A stretch of 64,000 nt of DNA from Desarmillaria ectypa (Eukaryota > Basidiomycota > Agaricomycetes > Agaricales > Physalacriaceae): contig JAUDYN010000003.1 in NCBI GenBank assembly GCA_030407005.1, positions 1,302,001-1,366,000 on the forward strand, written 5' to 3'. Of the stretch, positions 1 to 9,863 are shown in pieces; the first letter of the stretch is position 1; the number at the start of each line of letters is the position of its first letter. The notes below the pieces were generated by a model. That model was not told the DNA's origin and searched no databases. It saw nothing but the letters and a program-made list of their open reading frames with translations. The position numbers were made by a program, and so were the translations under genes.

Positions 1-1068
1 GTAATACTACCAGCTTCGACTACCAATGGTCAACGGGTTAGGGATCGGAGTTATCGGGAAAGAGATTGCTTACAGCTACGGTGAGTACGACGCTAGCAGT
101 TGACGTTGCTCTGATGGGCCCTATGGGGTTATGAAGCAACTGCGCAGCGATCCATTAAAAGGCATTCTCACCATCATTTTCTCCGAACCTCGTTCCCGCG
201 TTCAGTAAACCGAGATAGCCTTCTAAGATTCTTGCCCCATGCTTGTCGCCACCTTGATTCCATCCAGAAATGACTGGCTCCGGCATATATATCAAGAGCA
301 AGTCTAGAAATTTGATGGCATCAATACGAATTTCAGGGAAAATATGGGTTTGCGCGGAAGAGGTGAAGAGCAGGAGGGTCGGTGCGTGGGGGATTAGTTG
401 TTCCTGGAGAAATGATTAGAAAATGAGCATGGTCGATGACGTCCACATGCCTTTGGTATCCGGGGAAACAACCAAGTGAAAAAAGACAAAAGAGCCTTTC
501 GGACTCCCACATCCTAGGATGACAGGTGAAATGATTTCAAGATACATGTGGCAAGAGAGTTACCTCGTCTCCGATCAGTCGAACGCATGAGTTGAACAGT
601 GTTGTTAGTAATTCATTTATGATATGGGGGTGCGTTTCAAATAAATCTCGAAAGCCTGCTAGTGCATCTGCAGAGGTCGTGAAACGATGATGAATGCAGG
701 TAGTATATGATCGTACCTTTGCGAGTTGCAGTGCCGTAGTGTTTAGTATGAGCCACGAGTTCGTCAAACGTTAAACGCCGCTTCGTCGTCGGTGTATCGC
801 CGTCTTTGTCTTTTGTAATGCTCTGCGATGGCAAGGCAATCGCTAGTTTCGCATTGATTGTCAAGCAGAAGAGGGCTTGAACATGAACTTACAACGAGAC
901 TTGAATGACGTGTCTATGGCATTGCTGGCAACCTGTTTTCCCTTTCCTAGCTTCAATTTCGCTTTCTACATGCAGATTGGTTTCAATAACAGCTGCTCCG
1001 CACAGGCAAGCCGAACTTACTGTGAAATCAGCGGCCTTGTCTTTTCGTCTTTTGGCACTCTTGGGCAT
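1..1068 (-). CDS. IPI1: Pre-rRNA-processing protein IPI1 (partial, C-terminal part lies beyond the window)
   Basis: IPI1 (TEX10 in animals) is a nucleolar protein of the Rix1 complex that helps process and export the pre-60S ribosomal subunit. The start at 1068 gives MPKSAKRRKDKAADF, the typical basic IPI1 N-terminus. Further exons give KLKLGKGKQVASNAIDTSFK, TPTTKRRLTFDELVAHTKHY, then ETHPHIINELL and SCVRLIGDE, VRKALLSFFTWLFPRIPK, and TSSAQTHIFPEIRIDAIKF, followed by VISGWNQGGDKHGARILEGY. These blocks run in family order and form the ARM-like helical repeat start of the protein. At least six short introns are needed; one, at 404-450, appears to have a GC donor. The last readable exon (TASVVLTVA joined to SKLVVL) runs off the left edge, so the C-terminal part is missing. 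It is divergent from the mannanase gene at 1521. Confidence 0.9.
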
Positions 1069-1520
1069 CGTGGGATGATGCACGCAGTAGATCTTTCTGC
1101 AATGTCTTCGATCGATACGGTTTCCAAAGAATCTAAGAGGAACTAATAGGTTCCAGCGCAGCTAATCGTGGTGGATGACGGTGTTGAAAAAAGAATTTTG
1201 CTTCGAGCCGGACCGAGCTTCCGAGTTATCCTCAAATCGGTTAAAGTTCATTCATTGATTTCTCCCACTGCTCTTCAGCTCTTGCCACACTGGCCTAAGA
1301 TTTCCATGCCATCTTTCCATTGGTATCTCTGATCCCTAATGTCGAGCTTCCACGATTTCCAAATCGCGGTCACCTGCTCGACTGCCGAAGTTTTCCCGAG
1401 AAAACTGTTGGAGAACTGGCTTCTGACCATCCCAAGGACGCGGCATATTATATCTGAGCGCGGAGAGTTCAATCCTATATATACCGGCGGCTCAAGTCTA
1501 CCCGTGGCATCTGTTTTGCC
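1069..1520. promoter_or_regulatory. Shared upstream region of IPI1 and the mannanase gene
   Basis: This 452-bp stretch separates two genes read in opposite directions. I see no convincing coding exon in it. A TATA-like run (tcctatatatac) lies at about 1472-1483, some 40-50 bp upstream of the mannanase start, which suits a strongly regulated secreted-enzyme gene. Confidence 0.45.
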
Positions 1521-3750
1521 ATGTCACGATTCCTTCAAACATTTTTACTTCCCTTGCTCTTGGCCTGCTGGTCTGCTCTCTCTAATGCTACACTGCTGGG
1601 GCCTCGGATTCCAAACGGATTTGTTACCACCCGCGGTCGAAACTTCGTACTTGACGATAAGCCATTTGTAGGCATTTTTGTTCCCCATGAATTCGTCTGA
1701 TTCATAGCACAGGCATTTGTGGGAGCCAACTCTTATGTCAGTGTTAGTGATGCTTTCCTGCCACACCGAGTCTCACCTGATCCAGTGGCTTCCACTTCTT
1801 ACATCAAATGAGGATGTTGAGGCCACCTTCCATGAAATGAAAAATGCTGGTATCAAAGTGCTTCGAACATGGGCAAGGTCGTTCCCTGTGTAGCCATGTA
1901 TGTCTCATTGACGTCCGTTATGAAGGGATTTAATGCCATCAACGGTTCTGAGTTAGCTGGTGCTCTTGAATCTGGCCTTACGTATTACCAGGTATCTTAG
2001 CCTTTCCGGGTGCTTGTTATACAACCGTCTGACAATTTGGCTTCTCTCTTCACTTCCCAGGTGTGGAATAGTTCTGAATGGGTCCTGAACGATGGACCAC
2101 AAGGGTTGAAGCGTTTGGATAATGTCATCAATATTGCTGGAAAGCACGGAATAAAAGTCATACTGGCCTTCACGAACAACTGGGTTGGTTATGGTGTGAG
2201 TTTGTTCATGATCGTACCATTTCTATTGACTTTAGGTCATTTTTGCGTTTACAGGGATCCGAACTGTACATTAACTGGATAGCGGGGGCGTCCCAAGCCC
2301 ACGATATTTTCTATTCAGATCCTCGTATCATTGCCTCTTATCGTACGTGTCTCGCTGTTTCACCGATTTCTCCATGCAACTTATCCAAACCGGCGGTAGA
2401 ACGTTACGTCAAGGTTATCGTAGAGAGATACAAGGACTCCCCGAATATCTTTGCCTGGGAACTCATGAATGAAGCCAGATGTCTGGGAGATCTTCCTGGT
2501 GGTCCCAATTGTGTCCCAACGGCTGGGCTCATCAGCAATTGGTACAAGCAACGGTCAGGTTTCGTTCGAAGCCTGTAAGCGTCTCTGTGTTCTATGCTAA
2601 CGCTCTCTATCCGAAGTTACTAAAATCGGTCCTTCCCCAGTGATCCCTTCCACATGATTACCACTGGCGGCGAAGGTCAGTTCAACTGGAAGAAGCCTAA
2701 ATACTACTGGTATAATGGAAGTTTGGTTTCTGACTACAACTACAACGGGGAAGGTTCGACACTGGCACTTCGCTCTTCACTTGCCTCGTATTTACGCTGC
2801 TCCCAGCCGGGGAAAACTTCGATCTCGATCTGGGTTTGGACAATATTGACTTCGGAACGTATGTGAGTCTTTAGCAGTTGTGACCGTAACGTCCCTTTCT
2901 AACGCGTACACAAAAGCATATGTACCCCCAGTATTGGTGAGAAGTTTTCCTTCGAAGCAGATATGCAACACTGAAGTCAATCTAAAGGTACCCAGAGCTG
3001 GTAAGCCTCTTGGCTTTTCTGGTTCACAAACAAGTCTGATACCTGAGTGAACTTAAAGGACACACCGGGTTCCAATTTCACAATACAACAATGGGGTCTT
3101 GGTTGGATTAGTGAACATTCAAATGGTATAAAGGCTGCGTATATATTCGAAGAATACGTTTCTGAATAGCTTTTAGCTGCACGTAAAGTTGGGAAGCCTC
3201 TAGTGTTGGAGGAGTTTGGTGTTACCGGGATCGGTGGGTCTCTTCCATGATGCGACGACTTCATGCTAATACGTCGAAGCCAACAAAACAAACATCTATC
3301 CCGCTTGGGTAGACCTAGCATTGGAAACAGGACATTCGTGCGTATCACAGTCAATTCTATGGCCGCAGATTCGTGCGCTGATAGTACTTCGTTTAGAGGG
3401 TAGTGTTGTTTCATCAGTACCATTTCTGACGTCTGACTTGATACTTACAATCTTAGTATCATGCCTTGGCAATGGGGTCAGCTGGGTCTAACTGAGGGAA
3501 ACCGTGTGATCAAGTACGCTGACGAAATTCTTGACGGTGCATCACCAAACGATGGTAAGTAAGCATTTTTCCCCCATTAAACAGGTATGTCATAACCTGG
3601 GTAGGGTTCACGATCTACAAAAACCAAACGGAACTGTGGAACATTTTCAAGTATACTTCTCCCGAACTCTGGTACAAACGGAAAATTAAATAATTCTTTC
3701 CTAGGAGCACGGCAAAAGCACTAAACGACCAGACTTGGATCATGGGATAG
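1521..3750 (+). CDS. Secreted mannan endo-1,4-beta-mannosidase, glycoside hydrolase family 5
   Basis: This is an extracellular enzyme that cleaves internal beta-1,4 bonds of mannans in plant cell walls. The start at 1521 gives a clear signal peptide (MSRFLQTFLLPLLLACWSAL). The body reads in order VGANSYW, KVLRTWAR, GLKRLDNVINIAGKHGIKVI, FTNNWVGYGG, WELMNEARC, MITTGGEG, DFGTY-HMYPQYW, KPLVLEEFGVTG and MPWQWGQLGL. The Glu of MNEA is the expected acid/base and the second Glu of LEEFG the expected nucleophile, so both catalytic residues are present. More than ten introns of about 45-65 nt interrupt it; the last exon ends in QTWIMG and a TAG. No carbohydrate-binding module is visible. Length is about 430-450 aa, usual for fungal GH5 mannanases without a CBM. 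Transcription is divergent from IPI1. Confidence 0.9.
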
Positions 3751-3901
3751 TTCAAAGTGCCTGCATATGTCAAGGCTTTTTCTTCCTGGCTGTCACTCAG
3801 GCAATAATGTTAAACGTCAATCATAAACCTTGGACAGCGCGGCAGTTAATTATCTTTGACACAACACTGAAGGAACTTTGCCCACCTCGACAGATTGATC
3901 A

Positions 3902-4306
3902 TTACTCCCTACTGATGGTACAGCTGACGTTTGATCCATGTGCCGCATGTATTAGCGGAGTCGACGGTAAAGTTCCGGAAAATATCATGGAAGTGCTACA
4001 GGGCAGATCTTGCCATGTCCGCACCCTTGATAAGATCGTTTGTCGTCAGCGCACAACGAGAATATGGTATACGATTCGGATATAACTCAACGAGATGTAT
4101 GCTTTCTTGGATCGGTGCTGAAGAGCGTATTGGTAGGTGCAACCGGCTGTGAGGATCAACGATACATTGTCGCCCTCCTTCATCAATAGTATTGCGCCTC
4201 TTGAACCGACTCCATCACTCTGCGCCATCGGCTGCAGCGTCACCAAGTCGTTGGTGTCATTGGTGAAGTCGAAGAGTACTTCGTATGGTACTGTGCTTGT
4301 TGGCAT
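3902..4306 (-). CDS. Small unrecognised protein, copy A of a two-member family
   Basis: Two exons (4306-4092 and 4025-3902, intron 66 nt, phase 2) encode a 112-aa protein starting MPTSTVPYEVLFDFTNDT and ending CTISRE. I do not recognise the family. There is no signal peptide, membrane helix or known catalytic motif; the predicted chain looks like alternating short beta strands. It is clearly homologous to the protein at 9143-9554: both have the block Y-(E/D)-V-L-x-D-F-x-N-D-T near the start, YQY in the middle, and VR-x-W-x-D-x-x-C just after the intron. The intron sits at the same place and phase in both genes, so they are duplicates of one gene. It lies tail-to-tail with the mannanase gene. 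Confidence 0.72.
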
Positions 4307-5124
4307 AGAACCGGTAGCTAGTGGGGGACAGTTCGGAACAGAGTGGGGTGAGTTATACAGAGAGCTGCGCCATTTCTAAAGGCCGAGAGAAGAATGTAAC
4401 ATTGGAATCTTGAAGAACAGTTTAATTGTTCGCCGGAAGTAGCAGCATGCCTATTGTCTATCTGATTCAAGCGACGACAATAAGGGCCTATTTGAAGGGT
4501 CTCCACCCGCAATCTTTGAGCGAGGAATGGCCCGCCTTGCGATTCATTGTCGCCGGTGTCCGCCCAAGAGGTGCGGCAATGCTACTGTTGGGTGGTCGGC
4601 ATGTACAAATGGGGTGTGTAAATTTCGACACAGTACAGTTTTCTCTAAACCCACCAGTAAAATTATTCTGCACTATTGATTATACAATTTCATTCAGTCG
4701 TCAGAAGAAAAAACAAAGCCAACAAGTAGCCGGAACGTGTTGCAAACCAAAATTTGCACATCGCGATCCATTTGCACATGCCGACCACCGTACCTGAACG
4801 AGATATGGCAGAGAAGAGAAGCTACCGTTCCACACCACACTACGATCAAAGACGACGGCCGGCCGCTCAGATAGTTCGCTGTTTCTCTAAGAGAACATGC
4901 TTACGAAAACGACAACCCAAGTCCGAAACGGTTCATGCGCAGAGTCCGGAATAGAACTACTGTGAAAGGATTAGCTGCTACCCCATGACCTGATACATCG
5001 CGAGAATAGGAAGGAGAGAGCTCAAGAACTGGATTCCATAGAAAACGCGGCAACATTACGGCGACAAGACATAATATACCATGGTCCGTTTGTAAGAGAA
5101 GAAAACCCATGGCCATTTGCTGAA
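4307..5124. other. Intergenic stretch, no gene supported
   Basis: About 820 bp between small gene copy A and the NPC2-like gene. Open frames of up to 123 codons exist on the plus strand (4426-4797), but they resemble no protein I know, have no supporting splice pattern, and run through AT-rich sequence after 4620. It probably holds the promoter of copy A and the 3' region of the NPC2-like gene. Confidence 0.4.
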
Positions 5125-5862
5125 TCACCACAACTTGAAGAAAGGTCGCTTCATAAAGTCAATCTTCATTTGAAGGCACACCAAGTCGTCGTCTTCAACA
5201 GTGTAGCCAAATACATCTACCGAGAATTTGCCTGCGAATTCACAATGAGGCACGCCCTTCTCGCATAAATATAGCTTACTGGGTGGGATCTCTTTGGGTA
5301 ATGACACCGTATGCTTGACGGTATAGGAACCAGGCTCGACAGGGCAGGTGATGCTCGCGTTAGCATTGCGTCTGTAGATAGATAAGTTGTTGACCCAAGT
5401 TGAGCCTTATGGGGACGCACGCTTCCTCACAGAGATCAAACGACTTCTGTAGCAACTTGATAAGTCCCAACTTGACAGTAACGTCTGCGTAAGCCCCCTC
5501 CTAAAAAGCGAGGTGAGAAGAGAGTCATATCTCTGTTTAAGAGATAAGCCAAACCTCAATTCTCTCCTGCACATAGCCTTTCACGATGACAGTGAGATCC
5601 TCTCCAGGCTTGGGAGGGTCAGGTATAATCCTGATCGACTCCAACTGAATAACATCCGTGGGGAGACCTTGGAGAGACAGTTAAGATGTCTAGCAGTTGT
5701 GGATAGCAGTGACGTTGACTTACCGCAGTCGACGTACTCCCAGCTCTGAGACGTATGAGCCTCTTCACTTCCTTGTAGAGATACTTGGGTATCAGGATTG
5801 CCCAGAACGGACGTTGCAGTAGCAGCGACCAGGAATAACGATACCAAGGTTGAACGGAACAT
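5125..5862 (-). CDS. Phosphatidylglycerol/phosphatidylinositol transfer protein, NPC2-like ML domain
   Basis: This is a small secreted or vacuolar lipid-transfer protein of the MD-2-related (ML) family, related to NPC2, which carries sterols or phospholipids between membranes. The start at 5862 gives a signal peptide (MFRSTLVSLFLVAATATSVL). Exons then read SWEYVDCG, LPTDVIQLESIRIIPDPPKP, GEDLTVIVKGYVQERIE, EGAYADVTVKLGLIKLLQKS, FDLCEEA, NANASITCPVEPGSYTVKHT, VSLPKEIPPSKLY, FSVDVFGYTVEDDDLVCLQM, ending FFKLW. Cysteines in DCG, FDLCEE, ITCPV and LVCLQ match the disulfide cysteines of the family. An alternative in-frame start lies five codons upstream at 5877. It is divergent from the gene at 6111 over about 250 bp. 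Confidence 0.92.
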
Positions 5863-5877
5863 GGTGGTACGAAGCAA

Positions 5878-6110
5878 GTGTGGCTGTGTGATGCGTACTT
5901 GCCATAAGAGGATGATATAAAATAGGCATAAATATACTCCGTTGGTGTAGCATCGCTTTGCACAGTACTCAATTTCGTCATCGTCGTCTTTGCTTTCTTC
6001 TCCTTTCTACGACTTTCCCTATTACCCAACTTCCTCATTCCAAGGCATCCATAGCTGGCTTGTTCTTCTCTTGACGAGTAAGGAGCATCGAGTCTCATCG
6101 CACTGTCACC
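5878..6110. promoter_or_regulatory. Short divergent promoter between the NPC2-like and four-helix membrane protein genes
   Basis: About 230-250 bp separate two oppositely oriented start codons. No coding sequence fits here. An AT-rich patch at about 5912-5935 is the only visible promoter-like feature. Confidence 0.4.
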
Positions 6111-7143
6111 ATGAAACCAAGAGAATACTGTTGCTGCGCCCTTCCTCTCATCAACGCTGGAATTTATGCTGCGTTGACGGAGCAATTCGTCGCTGCTCTT
6201 GTTGCAGGCATCCTTTCAATGACGACACCGTCTAGTAAGTGCCGGTTCTGGCCAGCTCAGTGCGCCTTTCATGTATGTTTCACTCAGTTGTGGGCGCCGC
6301 CACTCCCTCGTTTGCATCGTGGCTATTCGGAATCGTCTGTCTCGTCACTGCAGCTCTGCAGGTTTTAGGATTCATTGCAGTCGCAAAGGTATTAGTAACT
6401 GTTCCCCGCTGATCTGCTAGTTCTTACCAAGCTGTCTCAGGAAATTTCTATCCTATTTCGCCGATACCTGAGCCTTCATACCATCATGATGATCGCGGTA
6501 TTCTCATTGGCGGCGGCTTGGACGATTGTCTCTGCAACTCGCCATTCTACTGCTAGGTCAAATTGCATCAACGACTTCTTTGATACGTCCAATAGTAATC
6601 AAGCATCCGAAGCCGATACCCTTTGCCAGATTTTCCCGTGGGTTGATGTGGGTATCATGGGCGGTTTGTGTGTTCTATTTGCCATTGTGCATGTGCGTCA
6701 TTTTTGAATCCGTAGCAATATCCTCGCTAAACTGAGTCTAGGTTTATTTGTATGTGGTCTTGTGCTCGTATAGCTCCATGCAACAGAAAGATCATGCCAA
6801 GTACAACGCCCTCAACGACTCTGCAAACGCATTCAGTGATAGCATTCCCATGAATACTCGCAGCGACCCTTGGGATACTAGACCTTCTACTGAAGCACCA
6901 TACAGACATGGCCATACTCGACAGACAAGTGACTTGAGCATGTCCGATGTCATGGCGCAACCAGTGCGAAGACCAACGGACGAAATTTCTGTATACAGCT
7001 ATTCACAGTATCCACCACAGCCTGCAGATGCCCACACAACAGACGAACATCCGGGGCCCAAGTATAGCAGCTCCTTCTACGGGGGGCCATCGCCTTATGG
7101 AGAAAAACCTGCTCATACACAAGCTCATTTGGGTCAGTTATGA
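6111..7143 (+). CDS. Four-helix membrane protein of basidiomycetes, function unknown
   Basis: The start at 6111 gives MKPREYCCCALPLINAG, a Cys-rich cytosolic head common to this kind of fungal tetraspan protein. Exons then supply four hydrophobic helices: around ALVAGILSM, WLFGIVCLVTAALQVLGFIA, MMIAVFSLAAAWTIVSA, and MGGLCVLFAIVH joined to FYLYVVLCSYSS. Between helices 3 and 4 lies a loop with three cysteines (SNCINDFFD and DTLCQIF). The C-terminal ~120 residues are hydrophilic and rich in Ser, Pro, Tyr and His, with PQPADAHTTDEHPGPKY and GGPSPYGEKP, a likely cytosolic tail. I know no function; similar hypothetical proteins are widespread in Agaricomycetes. At least three introns are present. 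Confidence 0.7.
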
Positions 7144-7429
7144 TTCGCTTTGGCGATGGTTCTAGCTGGGCAGCATTTGTGGCGGTCAAGCTGGTCTGTC
7201 GACGTTCTCTTTTCATGTTCAATATGGTTTCAGCTAAATGACTTGTGCAGCCGAAGGCTCATTTCGGGGGAAAACTCCTCAACGATGGAGCTAGTTGAAC
7301 ATTCCCGTATCACCGTCGGACTTTTCCATAGTTGTCAACGAGATAATATCTACTGTATCATCTGATGATCTGTTCTACACGTTTTCGTTCTCCTCCCACG
7401 GTCCCAACGCGAGAGAATACTCTGAAGCC

Positions 7430-8608
7430 TCAGTGCACATCCCTACCACTCAGTACTGAATCACGGAAGGTGAGAAATACTGATTGCGGCGGAGGTTGGC
7501 GAAGCAGAACTGCAGCCTCGAGCACATCGCACAATCCCATTTCTTGCTGTAAGAGTGGATTCGTGTACCATGCATTGGAGATCTTCAGCTTGAAGACCAT
7601 GACTGATGCAGGTAACGTGGTGATGAATCTGCTTCGTAATTTGTGAATAGTGACAAAAGATAAGGCGAAATAATCTAGCAACAGTAAACTGCGCAGACAC
7701 GATGCAAGAGACGTGTTGGTCAGTTTACTGCACCCGAGTAAAACAAGCTTTCGCAGGCCTGTGCCAGGACCCGAGACTAGAGACTGGAGATATTGATCAG
7801 TGATTTCGGACCCTATTCTGTTGTTGCCTTGGGCATGACGAAAACTTTGCAGGTTTGAATGATTAAATTGCTCCTCCATGCGGTGATCCAAATGATTGCT
7901 TGTAACACCTCGTATCGACAAGTGTGAAAGAGCGAGTATCTGTTGAATCTGACGCGACCAGACAAACGTAGGGCTCGGATATTTGTAGGAGAAATGGTTT
8001 GAAAGACAACAGCTTGGGTTGAAGGTTGAAGGTAGAGCTCGTAGGAATGGAGGGCCGACCGACCGGAAGGAAACATGGCGAGCTCAAACTGCAGGGACAA
8101 GCGCGCACCAGGAACTGATGGGGTAGCGTTATTATAGAATATTTTCTTGGAGAGATAGATCTTACTAAAATCACGAGTTGGCCCCCCACGCCTGCAGTCA
8201 AACACGCGGAGTCTCCTGAGTGAAGACATTGTTCCCAAAGCTTGATATAGGCATGAGACTGGTACCGTCTGCCTGCATGTCAGCAGGATGCCGGACCAAA
8301 GAAGCGTGGGGAACGCGCCTGATCAGAGTAACTGACAATTCTTCCGTCGTTTGCGACATCCGCAGACAGTATTTGGGAGGAATGGGTCTCAGGTATGTTT
8401 GAAATGAAGGCCATTATCTGTTGCTCGTGGTCGAGCGAGACGTACGCCCTATAGTAGGCAGCCTCGGAGGCAATTTGTTTGCATGGAGAGTGAAATGGGC
8501 ATTGGACGGCTGGCGACTGGCGTCGACATGCTGGTGATTGGCAAGGAAGACGTCGTAGATGAAGAGACGCAGTTCGAGCGGGATGGTCAAGAATGTCAAC
8601 ATGTACAA
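7430..8608 (-). CDS. Probable F-box / leucine-rich-repeat protein, exon structure unresolved
   Basis: The minus strand carries several open stretches that look like one gene. A start at 8608 or 8602 gives MLTFLTIPLELRLFIYDVF, an F-box-like opening (IPxELRxxIYD). Downstream come LRRLRVFDCRRG, then SPTNIRALRL, LRKLVLLGCSKLTNTSLASC and a hydrophobic tail. LVLLGCSKLTNTSL is a typical LRR of F-box adaptor proteins, which would recruit substrates to an SCF ubiquitin ligase. I could not find one consistent chain of splice sites: frames at 8280-8633 and 8414-8608 compete and the order after the F-box is uncertain. The gene may also be degraded. The call rests on the LRR and F-box signatures only, and the 3' end is a guess. 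Confidence 0.42.
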
Positions 8609-9142
8609 GCGTCGGATCGGTCCGGCAAATCATTTATGATCGTGGCAGCCATGGCACAAGTTCCATAAGGTCTCCCTGGGCTTCCAAGGCGTGCACTGCG
8701 CCTCATTGTTTTGGCGTGTTCTTGTTCCCCCCCTCCCCTGTTTCCCGTGTCTCGCTGCCGGCCTGTCTTCCCTTTCAATGGACCTAGGAGGCACAATATA
8801 GCATTTGAACCAATTCGGTCTTTGCCCACCCTGTATTATTGTGTCAACAGTCTGACAACAGTCATTCATGTTTATGGCAACCACTTTTCTATCGTTTTAT
8901 TCTTTCTGCCTTCCGTTTTCCATATCAACGTAACCAATCTTTTCCTTGGTCTCCGCCAGCATTGCCGTAACCTGAGCGCCACATTCTCTCCAGCAAGGAG
9001 TAAGAAGAAGAATCCTTGTGCTTGTTTGTCGTGCCTCCGTTCTTCTCCCCTTGCCCATCAGCACTTGAGTCGCTGTTTTCTTTCTCAACACGCTGGATCC
9101 CGAGTACCTATCACTCATTACTCTTAAACGACGCCCACCTTC
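8609..9142. other. Intergenic stretch upstream of small gene copy B
   Basis: About 530 bp. The second half is pyrimidine-rich on the plus strand (several C/T runs between 8710 and 9090), which is usual just upstream of fungal start codons. I see no gene here. Confidence 0.4.
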
Positions 9143-9554
9143 ATGCCTTCCGTCTCCCAGAGCTATGATGTTCTTATTGATTTTGTCAACGACACGTCCG
9201 ATTGCGTTTCAATCCAACTCTTGAGGGACTACGGACGAGAGGGCGGCGCCTTTACCATCATCCAGCCGTCTGATTCAGTCACCCTGGTGCTTGAATCCGG
9301 GTCCCTCTATCAATACTGTCTAAAGACACGCATCAATGTCGCGAGTGTGATGTAAGGCGCATTTTTTTTTTACCTACTAAATCATTTACTAATGCTTTCA
9401 CAGCGTGCGCCCTTGGAGAGACATTCATTGCAATGTGTCTATTCTTTTCATTGACGGTACATCCCGCACCGCCGACTACCCATCGTCTGTCAGCGGAATC
9501 ATCGTGGATCGTTTGTGGAGAGACCATCGATTTAGTATATGGGATAATCTCTAG
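9143..9554 (+). CDS. Small unrecognised protein, copy B of a two-member family
   Basis: Exons 9143-9351 and 9404-9554 (intron 52 nt, phase 2, with a T-rich run after the donor) encode 119 aa, starting MPSVSQSYDVLIDFVNDT and ending HRFSIWDNL. It is homologous to the gene at 3902-4306 on the other strand; shared blocks are Y-x-V-L-x-D-F-x-N-D-T, YQY before the intron and VRPWRDIHC after it. The C-terminal part after the shared Cys differs between the copies. No known domain, signal peptide or membrane helix is visible. The context (F-box/LRR gene on one side, golgin on the other) gives no hint of function. Confidence 0.75.
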
Positions 9555-9863
9555 TTTTTGCCCGTGGACGGTCAGTATGTTCGAAAAGCATTCCGATTGG
9601 TCTTTGATCATCCCTTGCCCGCTGCAGATCTCACCAAGACAATACTATGCCCTTCATATATAACTAGCTATTTATAAACATAATCTCCCCGTGTACTTCA
9701 CCGCCTATTTGGAGAGGAAGCCCATTTAATATTACTTTCATAGGGCTGGGGCTTTCCAAGTTCCGGCGTTCGCAGAATGTATAGGATCCATTGTGGTATA
9801 TACAATAAGAATAGCAGACGTGGGACCCACAGAATTTCCAGCCAAATATGGCAGACTTCGTAG
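9555..9863. other. Convergent 3' region, no gene seen
   Basis: About 310 bp between the ends of copy B and the golgin gene. It is AT-rich (for example tatttataaacataatc near 9670) and probably carries the two 3' untranslated regions. Confidence 0.4.

Noticed and set aside
4426..4797. 123-codon plus-strand open frame
   Set aside because: No resemblance to known proteins, low-complexity tail, no splice support, and it covers the probable promoter of small gene copy A.
9143..9355. Small gene copy B as a single-exon 70-aa protein
   Set aside because: Splicing at 9352-9403 restores a frame that aligns with copy A after its intron, so the short unspliced form is not the likely product.
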